A DNA stretch of 64,000 nt from Punica granatum (GCF_007655135.1 NC_045134.1:25940568-26004567); one strand, 5' to 3'. Shown: positions 1 through 12,800, counted from the stretch's first letter. Translations and numbers: made by a program. The notes: generated from the letters alone by a model not told the origin.

Positions 1-58
1 TTTTGATTCAAGTTATGTCTGTTTATCATGCTGACATGCTTTGAGTTCATATTTGCAG

Positions 59-822
59 GCAATAGGTTCCAAGGGAATGCCTTTGCACCAACCTCCTTTA
101 TATGCCAGGACATTTTGCCCAATGGAACCAACTTGAATCCCGAGAAATATAGCACCCATGACTTATACGGGCGAATCAAACTCGAGGACAGAGCAGATTA
201 TGGTGGCCCTTTAACAGCCATTCCTCTCCCAAGCAGGCATCTACATTCTAAATCCCCCATTTCACCTTACACTAATTTGGAAAAACAGTTCCCTTTTGCC
301 CACGAAACTGGAGTCAGCTCTTCCACATCAACGGGAATCTTCAGCGGGCAAATCTCTGCCTCGCGATCCTTCTTTCAAGACTCTACATTGGGGAGTGAGG
401 ACTTCTCGGCTTTCAACTCAGCATCAGCCCTTCAGGGATTCTCAGAATCGGGTTGTGCTCTCTCTCTTCTGTCATCCCCATCTCAAAATTCTTCTTCCTA
501 CAGCTTGAACCAGGTTTCGAATAAGATCATGAGTGAGGTACCGAATAAGCTGCGTACTTCCTCGGCGATAAGTTCTGGAGAAGGAAACCAAACAAGTCCG
601 ATTCTAATCTCGGGTTGTGCTGATACAGTTAATTTTGAGATTTCTGAAGGGATTCTTCGAGCACCGGAGGTTTTACACGAGAAAGGCAAACTTTCCTGTG
701 ATGATGGTCCTACAATTAGTCTGAGTCAGTTATCTTCTCAGCTCCATCGTGTAGAGCATCAGAGACGGTCCATGAAGGTGAAGCGGGAAGATGATCCTTT
801 CTTTTGTACTAGGCTCACTTGA
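59..822 (+). CDS. SPL: SPL (SQUAMOSA promoter-binding-like) transcription factor, last exon (partial)
   Basis: This is the C-terminal exon of a plant SBP-box transcription factor; the DNA-binding SBP domain lies upstream, outside the window. A 3' splice site (tttgcag) precedes base 59, and the exon continues a codon begun in the previous exon. It stays open for about 254 codons to a TGA at 820–822. The encoded tail is Ser-rich and low complexity. It contains the peptide CALSLLSS, the hallmark peptide of miR156-regulated SPL proteins, encoded by the miRNA site at 455–474. SPL proteins bind GTAC-core motifs in the nucleus and control phase change, flowering and shoot architecture. The tail looks closest to the SPL6 type, but the subgroup is not certain. 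Family assignment rests on the ALSLLSS peptide with the miR156 site, since the SBP domain is not visible. Confidence 0.85.
455..474 (+). promoter_or_regulatory. miR156/157 target site within the SPL coding exon
   Basis: The 20-mer GTGCTCTCTCTCTTCTGTCA is the canonical miR156 response element of SPL mRNAs. It pairs with miR156 except at one position (T where perfect complementarity needs A, seventh base of the site). In the mRNA it encodes the ALSLLSS peptide. By family knowledge it directs cleavage and translational repression of the transcript in juvenile tissue. Confidence 0.93.
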
Positions 823-2276
823 AGCTTTAAACGGTAATGTACAAAATCATATTGAGAATTTGTTTCCCGATATCTGTTTTCACCTTTTCAAGGTAAAACA
901 CGTAGATTGGACTTTAAGAACATTATCAAGTAGAACATGAAAACTTAATTTTGTACTTTCCATGCTTGAAAACTGAAACTCGAAGTATTGTTGATTGATA
1001 GAGCTTCCGGTCATAGACATTGAACTTCATCCTTCTTATATTTCCAGGGAAGCAAAGCATCCGATCACAGGGAACTGGAGAGATGTTTTCCGGTAGATTG
1101 GTGTGGAATAGAATAAACCGAAGTGACTGGACTTTTTCAACTGCCTGATTCTAAATTTTTTGTATTTAATCCTGTGAATTGAGTTAGGGGCTCTCTAACC
1201 TCTTTCAGAGCAGATTTAAAGGTCTGAACTTTGGATTCCTAACGGTTATTCAGTTGTATATCAGTTCTCAGTAGCTCCATAGATCTGCCCGATTTATGTC
1301 GGAAAATTCCGCACTATCAGGTTCAGGTCAGTTCTCGGGTACTAATTTCTCCTCTGCAACTCACATTACTGATAATCAACTGGGAAATGGCTATAATCCA
1401 AAGTTCTCTTTCACGAACGCACAGCAGATACATCTTATCTCGACCGGAGAGCAGAAACTATGAAATGATGATCTTTTCTGCCTTTTTAATTTCTGGCGCA
1501 AGTTTATGTGGTCTGAGCATCAACGTGGTAGTTGGTTTCCTGAATTTATTATACATAGGAGCACATGAAGTTTCTTCGAGTGGCATGACCTGAATCAAGA
1601 ACATAGGATTAATGTCCTAATTTTCTGCAATAAATTATTTAGCTTCTAGTTTTCTGCTTACTCCACCTTAATGGTCCAAAGTGTGTAACATGGATCGTGT
1701 GATTCACTACTTAATCAAAAAAATCGTGGGATTCACGTGTAGTTCAAAGGAGCTCTATATATCTCCTGCTCTGCTCATATTTAGTCTCTGCGTAAAACTT
1801 ATTGATAGATATCCATCCCGATGTTTAGGAATATTGCATTTTCAGAATTCCACTGCAAAAATTCCAGAACTCGGGGTAGTCTCCCTTCGTGCTCAGCCTC
1901 AAGCTTTTCCATTGCGGAATTAATTTATAAGAGCAAGCGATAGACAGAGAGCAGGCGACGGCATTCCGATTTATCACGTAATCCCGATTGCTGCTTGCGT
2001 TCCCGGTTATGGATCTTGGATCTTTTTTTTATGCCAAAGTTGGATACGGAGAAGTTGCCAGTGACTGTCAGAATTGTGTGGCGAGAGGAGACTGCACATG
2101 GGGCATCCACATGAAAACACTGCAAAGAGAAGATGGGAAGAATCGAATAAGCCAGGCAAGCATTTTCCTAGAATGTCTTGGAAAATGTCTGTTTGGATAT
2201 ATACTCGCATAGGAATGAATGGACGGAGGCCCGACTACATAAAACTTTATATATTATTATTCTTCGATTCTCTACC
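823..2276. other. SPL 3' UTR and downstream spacer
   Basis: No coding sequence is recognised here. The proximal part is probably the SPL 3' UTR; an AATAAA polyadenylation-type hexamer lies at 1629–1634. Short open frames in this stretch have no recognisable content. Confidence 0.5.
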
Positions 2277-2278
2277 CC

Positions 2279-2567
2279 GTTTGATTTCCTAATTCGATTT
2301 TAAGTTTTTAACTCTAACTTTAACTCTACTCACTATATAACAAAAGTTAACAACACAATTATTACTATTTTATTTTTCTTGAATTTTTTAACCATTCAAT
2401 TCAATTTTTAATAATAAATTCTCTCAACTATTCGTCACTTTTTCCATAATAATACAATCATTACTTTTTTTCAACTATTCATCACTTTTTTAATTTTTCT
2501 CATAATTTAACATCACAATCATTACAAACCAATTAAAATCAAAACTCAACTCTAAAATCAAACACAC
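2279..2567 (+). mobile_element. MITE, family A copy 1
   Basis: An AT-rich element of about 290 bp. It begins with gtttgatttcc and ends with aaaatcaaacacac, giving short inverted ends. Its interior shares long blocks (for example acaatcattacaaaccaatt and the tttttaataataaattctc region) with elements at 44637–44945 and, inverted, 46309–46607. It has no coding capacity. The 5' end is degraded compared with copy 2, so boundaries are approximate. Confidence 0.65.
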
Positions 2568-2592
2568 TAATCTATAAAAATTCATTCCCCAT

Positions 2593-2606
2593 CCCCCCCC
2601 CCCCCC
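2593..2606. repeat. Poly-C run (14 C)
   Basis: A homopolymer of 14 cytosines just downstream of the MITE. It is probably length-unstable and may be an assembly weak point. Confidence 0.9.
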
Positions 2607-2664
2607 TTCTGAAACTTCACTCCCTTTTGCCTTCCTTTATTCAAAATCTGCGTCCGTCCTTCGA

Positions 2665-2706
2665 CACATATATACACACACGCGCATATATATGCGCGCA
2701 TGTGTA
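2665..2706. repeat. 42-bp alternating pyrimidine–purine tract with perfect palindrome
   Basis: Every step from 2665 to 2706 alternates pyrimidine and purine (CA, TA and CG dinucleotides). The 18 bases at 2681–2698 (CGCGCATATATATGCGCG) are a perfect palindrome. Such tracts can form Z-DNA or a cruciform. Confidence 0.85.
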
Positions 2707-2849
2707 AAGAGAGAGGCATCTGTTTTCCAGAGATTCATATATGAACTTCAAAAGGAGTTCTTGATGCTTTTTTTTTAGCTGAATAAGGTCTATCATTAAT
2801 TAGAATTAGCGTATGCAAAAATACATAGGTTCGGGTACCCTGAAAAATA

Positions 2850-3000
2850 CATAAAGAGGCAAAATTTGAACTTAAGCCAAGATGGCCTAGGTCATGAGCT
2901 AGGATATTATCCGACCTTAGAATCCAACTATATATCCAATTCGAAAAGCGATTAAGAGTAGATCTAATATCCGACACAAAACTCCTAATCTCCCACGGTG
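2850..3000 (-). pseudogene. RNase H-like (RVT_3) domain fragment
   Basis: On the minus strand this stretch reads SPWEIRSFVSDIR followed by YSWILRSDNILAH and LGHLGLSSNF. This matches the C-terminal part of the plant RNase H-like domain (pattern SDIR…F.W..R..N..AH.LA..GL) found in LINE-derived and stand-alone copies. The reading frame lacks a proper N-terminal half and upstream sequence drifts out of homology, so it is a relic. It lies downstream of the 3' end of the mutase gene and is not part of it. Confidence 0.5.
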
Positions 3001-3651
3001 AACAGTGTGAGTGCAAAATGGCATCTCCAGCAAATGGCATCTCCAGCATCAAGGAGTTCTTGATGCTGGAGAAGAAGATTGAATGCAAATATTGTCCCAT
3101 AATGAGATATTATTCTTAAGAAAATAGACTCGTGATTACTTGTACGAGCTGTTGATTCAATAGCCGATGGGTTGGTTACTTGAGAGCCCCAAACGGGGCA
3201 ATCCTCCATGCCGATTGCGAATAAATCTACAGAAACACGAGCTCTTTCGGAGTTCAAAATCAAGAAACATTGAATGTTGTGTGTCTGCGCATTTTACCTC
3301 CCAACAGTGGGACAGGATTTGGCCCTTCTGCAATCGAGATCGACCAGGGAACATCTTGTCAATCCTTTCTCAAATAAATAGATAGCTGAATCACAATCAA
3401 TCCTATTTGAATCTAGTTCGGTACAAAATCACCAGCCTCTTTATTGGTCTAGCCTCACATAATTAGATAAACATATATCGGAAAAGAATCATAACAGTAA
3501 TAATAAACTTTCAAACCTGCTGAGTAAATTACTCCGGCACTCGGTGGAGTAGCTAAAGGATCAGCGAAATCAATAGTAAAGATACAATAGCTTTAAGGCT
3601 CAAACACTGTTTCAAAGCAATGATAGCCGAATGATCTGGAAAATGAATTCC

Positions 3652-5848
3652 CTACTTTGCAGCTCCATTGTGCACAGTTGCTGAGGATGAAGGGTTGAGC
3701 TCGTCCCAAGCTTCAATCCAAGTGACCATGGCATCGGCAAGCTTGTTGAAGTAGTCATCCACCTTCCCGAGCTTAGCTTTGACTTGCTTCGAGATCTCGA
3801 TGTAGCATTGCTGGACACTCGTGCAGTCCTTGGGAAGGGACACGGACTGGAAGAAAGGGATGAGCTCTTCTTGCCAGAAGATGCCCTTGTACTCCTTCCT
3901 GAGGTTCACAAACGGGTTGCTGGCCTTGCTGTGCCAGATGTAGGGGAGCCCAGTTTTCACCCCCAAACCTAAGTGGTCGCAGATAACCTAGGAAAAAATC
4001 CCACGGTGAAGACCAGCTACGATAAATATACCCACATTAAAGCATGAATTAGAAGATGCGGGGCATGAATTAGAAGGTGCGGGGCATGAAACTCTTGGGA
4101 TTTGAACAGCCAGGGGATATAGGTGCCTTTTTACTATGCAACTTCTACAAAAATTAAACCATACAAAGAGAAATATGTGAGGCCCATATCAGATCCAATA
4201 AAACATGTACAGTTATATTTTTCAATGAGATTTTTGCTCGACTTGTCCTACAAATGATCCTTTTAGACCAGGTCAATCACAATAATTGAGCTTTACGACT
4301 CACTCGATCAAAAGTGTGATTGACATGATCAATCATTTTAGTGACAGGGTCAGGTCAATGGTGAGAACTTTTCCTTTTTGAAAATGTGGGGTCTTACTAA
4401 CATTTTCTTGAAAATTATATTTTAACAGGGAAAAGATCCATAGGTATTTCTCATATTTTCAAAATCCTTGTATGTTACCTTGGTGCACCACCCAGCCCAC
4501 ATATCATCGTAGCGCCCTATGGGTTGACCATCACCCATGAGGCCAAAGTACATGGCGGGTCCAATCAACTCCCGGTTGAAAGCCAGATTCATCCCACACA
4601 TGGGGAAGAGGGTTCCTTTCGGGATGGTTAACACAGCATCCACATACCTGGATTCATTGAGAGGGAGACATTCACAGGGTCAATTCGACAAAAGCCATTT
4701 TCACTGATATTCTCTTTGACAAAGAGATCAATATTATCTGGTACCTAGTATTTCTCTCAAGAGGCTTGACGAGCTGAGTGGGAGCATCGTAATCGGGAAT
4801 GTTGAGCCAGAGGCCATGGGAAACAGCAGTTGGAGCACCCCCGCGGAGGCTGAAGGGGTACCCCCGAACAAAGTCAGTTCCCTCTCTGTATGGATCATAA
4901 AGGGTGTTGAAGAAGTATGGACTCGAAGGGCTCAGGAGGTTCTTGATGTGCTGCTGCAGAGCATTTATTTCCTTCCCGCTCGGGTCCTTAGCAACCTGTT
5001 CGCTTCAAGAAGTTAGATCTACTCTAAACTAGCCCTTTCAAAGTTTAACCTGAACTCATAGATGGGACCCCCAGATCGACACGGCATACAAGCTGGAAGG
5101 CAATCAAATTCCGGGATCAAATTGGTTCATATCAACATCAATGCAGTAATCTGTTATGCCTCGACATGCAAGAACAGGGTCAATGTTGGCGCATTACATA
5201 ATTAAATGGCCAGAAATCATTTCCTAATCCTATATATCCAAATCAAAGCAGTATCTTTTACGAAAGAGACTGAAAATCGAAGCTAATAAGCAAGTCAAAC
5301 CGAACAGAATTCAATCTCGTCGAGGATTTCCCGATGCACTTTCACCGATCAAATCAATGAGCAAAATTTCAACTTTAACTGAACAACTCACCGAACAAGC
5401 AGGAGATAACTCTATCAATTCATGATCAAATTTGAGTTATTCGACTGGATATGGAAACAAGACCGACATAGAACCGAGGATCGAGCCATCGGGGAATCCC
5501 ATGGGAAATACTACTTACGAAGCAATCGTCGTCGATGGTGTAGATGTACTTCTTCTTGGAGACCATGTAGCCGAAGCAGCGGCAGGCGGAGTCCTTGAAG
5601 GAGATGCAGGAGGCCTTGGGGCCGAGGATGCGGTTGATGTCGTTGCGGTTGTAGAGCTCGTAGTCGAAACCCTCGGGGACATTGATGGTCTTGGTGGGGT
5701 CGCCGTCCTGGATGATGATGAGGTGGTAGGGCTGGAAGAAGGGCCGCCACTGCTCGAGAAAGTCAAGGTTCCTGATCGTTGGGATCACGATGTCCAGCTC
5801 GTCCTTCAGCACCGGCGTCGCCGGAACGGAGGAGCTCGGGTTCGCCAT
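3652..5848 (-). CDS. RGP/UAM: UDP-arabinopyranose mutase / reversibly glycosylated polypeptide
   Basis: The enzyme interconverts UDP-arabinopyranose and UDP-arabinofuranose, supplying arabinofuranose for cell-wall arabinans, xylans and glycoproteins; it acts in the cytosol at the Golgi surface. Four exons join in frame: 5848–5519, 4995–4745, 4647–4479 and 3987–3652, all with GT–AG borders, giving 361 residues, the usual family length. Conserved features are [14 protein letters not shown] at the N-terminus, the acidic IDDDC metal/nucleotide motif at about residues 105–109 (exon 1 end), [17 protein letters not shown] in exon 2, the PMCGMNLAF and [11 protein letters not shown] blocks in exon 3, and the [21 protein letters not shown] tail. 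The start is the first ATG of the family N-terminus (MANPSSS). No disruption is seen, so the gene is probably functional. Confidence 0.95.
4042..4090. repeat. 21-bp tandem repeat in mutase intron 3
   Basis: The unit GCATGAATTAGAAGATGCGGG at 4042–4062 is repeated with one change at 4063–4083 and begins a third time at 4084. It lies in the intron between exons 3 and 4 of the mutase gene. Confidence 0.85.
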
Positions 5849-7400
5849 CGTCGTTGAGTTGAGAGCGGAGCGCCGATGAGATTTGAGAGACAGAAAGAGA
5901 GAGTAGAGGGAGAGAAGCTGTGAGGGGTTTGTCGGTCAAAGGTCAAGTATTTGAACGGGAGGGAGGCTGAAGGGAGCCAATACTTCTATGAACCGGGTGC
6001 ATGAAGGCCCAAGTATTACATGGGTGTGCGCATTCATACACCCGGTGCATGCGGTCGCGAAAGGTGTGGAAGGAGGTCCAGCTAAGAGACCTGCCGTAAT
6101 TGGGTCTTACTGTCGCCCACGTTTGAAGTATTCCCATTAAGATTTTCATTTAAATTATTTTTTTGGGTGATGTAATATTCTTTTATTAAATATAAGCAGA
6201 TAGATATTTTTTTCCCTAAAAAGGGATGTATACATTTAATAATAGAAGAGCATATAATAATTAAAAATTACATAATTGATTGGCATATTCGATATCATTG
6301 ATATTATGCTCTTCCAAATCCACATGATTCAAGTCTCCACGTCGTTCTTCGTCGATCTAGTGAAGGCATCAGTCAATTTTAGTTCAATCGATCTTTACAA
6401 ATTTCTCTAGTGCATTAATGGTGAAGAAAGGGGCCATGCGCCGCACTCCTTGCTGGCTCGGGACGAAGGATGCACATCTCGTCGTAACAACATGACCAAA
6501 TGAAGGCAAGGACATCCATAATAAGCCGAAAATTTGATTTCTCGTATGTAACGCGGGTGCAACCTATCAGAATTGATTTGCCTTTTTTTTTTAAAATAGA
6601 AATTGAGCGATTGCTTGGGAAAGATTTGGGTTCAATTAGAGATTTGGTCACGTGGATTAAAGCCTAACGTAACTCTCAATTTCCGACCAAAAATAAGAAA
6701 GAAGCGAAAGAGCAAGTCAACGCTAGAAATGGGAAAGAAAACAACCAATAAAGACAAAGTCCGGAGACGCGTGGCGGAACACCATTGGCTGTCTTGACAA
6801 AGAGAGAGTTTATTCTCCTCTTCCGTGGGAAATTGCGTCATTAGTACAAAATGTTTTGAAAAGTTGCAAGATTGGTATAAAAAGTTTTTCTCTGCACAAG
6901 AGGTATAAAAAGTTTGAAAAACATAGCAAAATAGTACATTTCATCAATTTTGACTTAATATCGTTAGTCTCTGTTTACGTGGCAGATGACATGGACAAAT
7001 TTGAACTCGATGACGAGTGGTGGGAAAAATCACGACGTGACAGTGGAAGGGGTCTAGAGCTGTAACAATGCGATAGAAAATGTTTTGGATAGTGTAACTT
7101 GTTAATACAAAAAGTTTTGACAGTGTAACTTGTTAGTACAACGGTGTGCAACAAATTACTATTGTTACAGGGTTTTTACATAGAGTTTGAGGAAGAATTA
7201 TTGTGCCAAACTAAAGCTGTGTGAATGTGCTTCAAATGGATTAAAATTGGATTTGAAAATGTGAGAGTTTGAGGGATAATTGGGCGATGAGGTTGCGACA
7301 ATAATAATTAATAAGATTAAAATGAGCACACAAAGTTGAACAACAAATGGTTAACAACATTTATAAAATCCTTCTACACAGTTGTTATTGATTTCATTTG
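5849..7400. other. Spacer upstream of the mutase gene
   Basis: This holds the mutase 5' UTR/promoter (purine-rich GAGAGA stretches near 5880–5920), then AT-rich DNA without a recognisable gene. Around 7078–7145 a roughly 34-bp phrase (AAGTTTTG…TGTAACTTGTTAGTAC) occurs twice in tandem, suggesting an old repeat. No known element could be named. Confidence 0.5.
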
Positions 7401-7569
7401 TTAGAAAGTCTTTCCCCGGCATCGGCCAGAAGAGATGGATTAGCCCCCTTCCAGCATTGACTTCTTAGTCGAGTCGTTTTCTTTTCTGCTTTGCGTGATT
7501 TGTCTATTGATGCCATTGTTCTTTTCCAAGATCCCTGACCAGCTGGTGCTGCTGTTTTGCTAGCTGCCG

Positions 7570-8142
7570 CACTTTCATCCGGAGTAGCGGCTGCTCATAT
7601 GAGTCAGGAAGAATCCGATTTAATTGCCTTGACAAGGCTATTGTGGTCGAACACAAAGTTAGCTGGAAGTGCCTTTTCTGCTGGTTCCGAGGTGCCCGCT
7701 CGAGCTGGAAGAGGGTGAGGATCCATCTTGGGAAGGATCATGATACGTTCGCCTCTCCTAACGTGCCAAACAATGTCTATGAAATTGCCCTTAGATTGCT
7801 GAAGTCCTGAGGCTGATATAGAGGAGCACATTGAGTTCAGCGCTTACAATTTGGTGAAGTCACTGTACGAGCACGTGGCAAGTGAAAACTTTGGTTTCAT
7901 GCTTTTGTCATATAAATAATTCTGCCTTGCTCTCATGTGTTGTGTGTTTTTCCCTTCTCATTATTATTGTTTTCCATATCTGCAGAAACAGGAAGTTGGA
8001 AGTCGCAGTCTCCAAGCTTAAGAGAGGAGGGGACGTCGAACAAGTCATTGGCGCTCTGCAGAAGCTGCTAAAGGTGGAATTGCCTCCGAAGCCTGATATG
8101 TTCAAATGCCCTGCTGGGAATCCGATTGTCGAGCCGGAGTGA
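7570..8142 (+). pseudogene. Unrecognised gene fragment, possible BED-type zinc finger
   Basis: An open stretch at about 7617–7810 contains CLFC followed about 20 residues later by HLGKDH, a spacing compatible with a BED-type C2H2 finger, then PNVPNNVYEIALRLL before a stop. A second open piece ends at 8142 and reads RKLEVAVSKLKRGG, DVEQVIGALQKLLKVELPP and KPDMFKCPAGNPIVEPE; it is preceded by an intron-like acceptor (tctgcag). The two could be exons of one gene (ADIEEHIEFSAYNLV lies between), but there are stops and no start. I do not recognise the family; the zinc-finger reading is a guess. Confidence 0.35.
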
Positions 8143-8887
8143 AGCGACCTATCTGTGATTTCTTTTAAGTGTCTTGTTTACTGTCCAAATTTGGTTCACT
8201 GTTTTTTGATGCTCCTGAGCAGATTTAACTTGGTATGGTACTGGGATTCCTCAGTGACTTTCCTCAAGTGTCTTGAAATATTGAATGTTCCTATTTCTCT
8301 GTGGTTAAAAGAAACAAAGTGGAAAGCACCTGCTTTGCTTTTTGGATTCAATACATACTGTTTCTCCTTTCTCTCATGCATTTGAGCTTCCTTTTCCTAA
8401 GATGTCACATCTCTCTAATCATGGAAATTATGATGAAACAAGACAAAACTGCCTACATGCGTGAAGGGAGGCTAAAGGTAGAAATTATCCATGTTTTTGT
8501 CTTACATTGTATGAGTTGCTTGGTTCTTAAGTGACCAACAATTCTGATATATTTTACCTTCCTCAGCAAAGTCCCTTAGATTTGGTTCTTTCCAAAATGC
8601 AAATGTCTATGAAGGAGTAGTCTATTTGATTAAATGTCAAAAGACATCACTGAGGAAAAAAATGGATTTGCTCAAACAAAATGAAGAAGGGATTCGCTTA
8701 TGTATTTTTGCCCCACCGCGTGAATGCTTTCATGATATTTTCTTCTGAATAATTAGAATATCGGTTCACTTCCTCGCCGAGGTAATGTCTGGGTGATGAA
8801 GCTGCGCAACTTTCAGACGCACAGGATTTGCTCTTTGATAGTTTTGCTAGCTGAATATGCTGACTGATTGAACTTGTCCAGCATGTA

Positions 8888-8926
<39 letters not shown>

Positions 8927-9860
8927 CATCTATTTATCTTCTTTGGATGTACATTAATATGTATGTACGATGTTGTTGCTATTAGTTTTCTTCTTGAAGG
9001 ATGCTACTTTGAGATGCTTGGCATGCCTGCTGCTGTCTTTCTGGACAAGATATGAGTCCCAGATAACACTTTCCAACATAAGTTTTGTTAATCGAGCTAG
9101 GAGGTTGTCTAGTAATTTGGCACTCTGTCCTCTAGTCCCTGGCTCTCCTTGGCTTTTCTGGTTGGTTTTCCCATTTGGCAAGAGCTCTCCCGGTGCTTTA
9201 GGACATAGATTCCTCGGCTTAGCAAGCTGCTTGTTCTCATGACACCGAATATCGATTGCAATTATTACTGTAAATATGGCTGTGTATGTTTTTGGAACGA
9301 ATTTTGTTCTATTTTGTTGGTGCCGGCTGCTAAATATTCCCAGGAATTCTAGCCGTCGAGTCAATACATGACAAATTGTTCAGAACAGTGATGTTGTCAC
9401 CGACTATGATTAACTAATAGTTCTAGTACAGTTGATATGGTAGGGGCCCAATCAAAATATGGTTTTTGGGGATGGAATTTGTGGCGTCAACCTATAGGAT
9501 TTATTGTTTTTCTAATTTTTTTCCCTGGCAGAATGTGACAGATTACCTTTATGATTTACTAGAAGCAGGAGCAAAATAAGTCATGTCTAAACAGAAGTTT
9601 CTCCAATAATGGCTTGGTCGATGATTAGTAAGTTTTACAACTCTCTCATAACGTTTAGACAGATTAAAGAGCAAAATAAGTAGATAATTTCGCTGTAACC
9701 GGGATGGTTCTTTTTATTAATCCAGGGGCCTGGGATTCAAAATGGAGAAAAAACTGGTGCCCTTACTTCCTGATTACTTGATAGGTTCATTATGTCATCC
9801 TACCAATACCGTATGGGATTCTGAGCTAGAACACATCTTAATCGCTTTCCGGTCCCAATG
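8143..9860. other. Non-coding stretch before the TAF2 relic
   Basis: No gene is recognised. It includes a (CT)n(TA)n microsatellite at about 8888–8927. It may contain decayed upstream introns or exons of the TAF2 relic, but none could be matched. Confidence 0.5.
8888..8927. repeat. (CT)n(TA)n compound microsatellite
   Basis: About nine to ten CT units are followed by about nine TA units. Confidence 0.9.
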
Positions 9861-9865
9861 ATCAC

Positions 9866-12800
9866 TTATTTTCCTTCTCAGATTTTATATGACGAGAAGG
9901 TCATTGATAATAAGGTTTGCCCATTTTGTAGTCCCGTGCTTCTCATGTGATGAGTTATCTGGATAACCAAGTGTTAATATTTCATGTGGATTAATTTGTT
10001 CATTGAGTGAAGATGTTGGCGCAGAGCATTGGCACAAGGAATAAACTTGCTCGTGCACTTGCCAGGCAGTGGTTTGGTGCACCCCAGATGATGGTATTGG
10101 GATATATCTATCGGTTCTCATTTCTGTAGTTTAAGAGATGTTAGATAATACCATGTTCTGGAATCATAAGTTTAGTGCAGTTTTCTCCAGCAGAGAAAGC
10201 ATGTCAAGATTTTGCTGGAGTTGTGCGATGTGCTTATTTGTGTGACGTGGCAGAACGATTGTTGGATGGGCTTGCTGTTTCTCTGATGGATTCATATGTC
10301 AAGAAACATCTGGGAAATAATGAGGCACGGTACCGGAGCAGAATTAAAGTTTGTGTTCATTTGGATCAACATAAGCAGCATGTGCATCTTTAGCAGAATT
10401 AAAATAATTTGTTAAGGAGAACCTCTGTAGCGTTGAAGTTCAATCTGGTGCTTGTGAGTTAGTAAATTATATTATTTTTGTTCCGAATTTAAGGGCCACT
10501 TGGATGGTCTCTCTGTCCTGGTTAGCTTCCTAATGAGTTGCATAGACTACAAAGATCTTGTAAATTTCAGAGTACGATGTGCTATTGATTTCCTTTACAT
10601 ATTTCTCTTTTTCCAAACGTCCTTTTCTGATGAGCGCGACACCCATTATGCTTATTTTTTGTTCAGGTATACTGGGAATTTCATGGATTCATGTATGTGT
10701 AATAATGATTATTTGGTCTTTAGTTGTTCTTCTAGCCTCATTATTGACCTTACATATTGAAATTCTAGCTTTCTTGAATGGAATAATGAACCATCAAGAC
10801 GTTTTAGTTTGACATCGGTTTGCCTATCACAGGCAAATTGTGCTGTCTGCAAAGCAGATGATAGTGATGCTACTGCCTTCTGAGTACAAAAGAGGTCATT
10901 CTTATTCCACTGCTCTCATTGTCTAGATATTATCTATACCTACATTAACAACAGAGCTGGGACTGCCTCGCCAAACCACCACCCCACTAAAAAGACACCC
11001 CCGGCCTCCCTATCTTGCTTTTGTTCTTTTGCATTGCCGATACATTTAATAGAAACAAAGTAAATTGGTAATTGCCGCATGAAATCTTTGTGACACCGTA
11101 ATTTATGAATATTTCATTAAATTCATGGGAATCTTTCTATAGCAAAATGTAGATGCATATTCCATGTCTGCTTGCTCGCCCTATTTTGTGAAGCATCCAA
11201 TTTTCTAGCCAAGACTGTTTTGATTACTGTGAGGGTATCGATCCATGTTTGTATGGTGGAGTATTTCCAATGCTGCTGTATTATAGATGCAAGTATTGAC
11301 CTAGGAACTGTCAAAAAGAACTTGAGTTGCTATACATCCTGGTCGGGCTTACTCGTACTCATCCCACACATCTCCAATTTCTCTAAGCACAACTTTTGTA
11401 ACTGCCAAAGTGTTACTAGAGGGGGAGTAAGAGAGTGACCTCATAGGAGCCCTACAGTATGGAAACAAGTTATCTTACTATTTTCCTAGGGTTATTTATT
11501 ATCTTATTGGTAGCATGTTACGACCATGTTGCATAAATTGTACCATAAGTCACCCAAATAGAAAGAAAGTGAAATGCTCCTTTAGGTGGTGACTTTTATA
11601 CTCAAGATATAATATATTCAATAAAATAGTCACTTGTTTGCGATATCAATGCAACCCTCTTATTTGGATGTGTGTATCGCCCCTCCAAATGGAGTGTCCT
11701 GAAAAATCATCTTGGCTTTTGTAACCATCTTGTTTGCAGGTCCCTGCATATGGAGGTTTTTCCATGACAGCTATGTTGCTGAAAATAGTAATTGAAGCAG
11801 ACGAGCACATGACTACTACAGATAAGGAATTTTAAACAATGCCTGAGGCCTAAACTTCTGATTAAGACCTTGTTGATAATGCGCAGTTCCGCTGCTTGGC
11901 CAGAGAGGTCAGAAATCTTGAGCACCCATTCCTCAAGGAGTTCTTCCCTTGGTGGGTAGGATCTTGTGGGTGTCCAGTAGTTAGGTATGATTTCCGTGAA
12001 GAAAACATATTACTCAGTTCCTTCCTGCATCTTGAAACCTCTCCAAATTCTCTCTAGACTGTTTCATTCTATCCTTATGTTATTGGGCCTTTTTTCTTGA
12101 AGGATGGGTTTTCCTATAACAAGAGGAGGAACATGATATGGCTGTCATCAGGGGTTGCACAGCTAGACCAAAAGTAGATGCTCCATTAATGCTTATGTCG
12201 ATTCTGAAACACAAAAAACTGGTATTGGACGGCCTGGGATAATGAGTATTAGAGTGAATGAGCTGGATGGTATGTATGACCATCCAGTTCTTCCAATGGC
12301 TGGGGAGATATGGCAGCTATTGGAAATATAGTGCCATTCAAAGCTTTGCCGCTAGAAGATTCCACAAGCCCAAAAAAGGTTTCAAAAGCTGATGGATCTG
12401 ATGATAATGGAGATGTAGCACCTGATGCCGCCCCAGGTTCATCTTGAATCCATAAGATCTGTTGCTGATTTTAATCAACCCTCTTAAAAAAAAAATTTGC
12501 TTTGACCTTATGAATTCCATTTCTTTATGCAGTTCAGAATCTCCGTTGCTATGGTTTGGGGCTGATCCAGAGATGGGCTATCTAGCAGAAATTCATTCAA
12601 ATCAACCTGTTCAGATGTGAGCAAGATACTATTGCCTTTTCAGACTTCCTTTATTTATTTTTAATTTTAATTTTAGGGTAATCTTTAGGTGATTGGTTTT
12701 TCTTTTACCAGCTATACTTAGACGTCATTTTTCTGTCATAAAGTAAAAAGAAAAACCCAAGAAATTGGCCTGAAGATGAGGTCCACACTGGTTGCCTTGT

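Noticed and set aside
5432..5857. Plus-strand open frame of 141 codons over mutase exon 1
   Set aside because: It is the GC-rich antisense shadow of a clearly conserved exon; its sequence is low complexity with no family resemblance.
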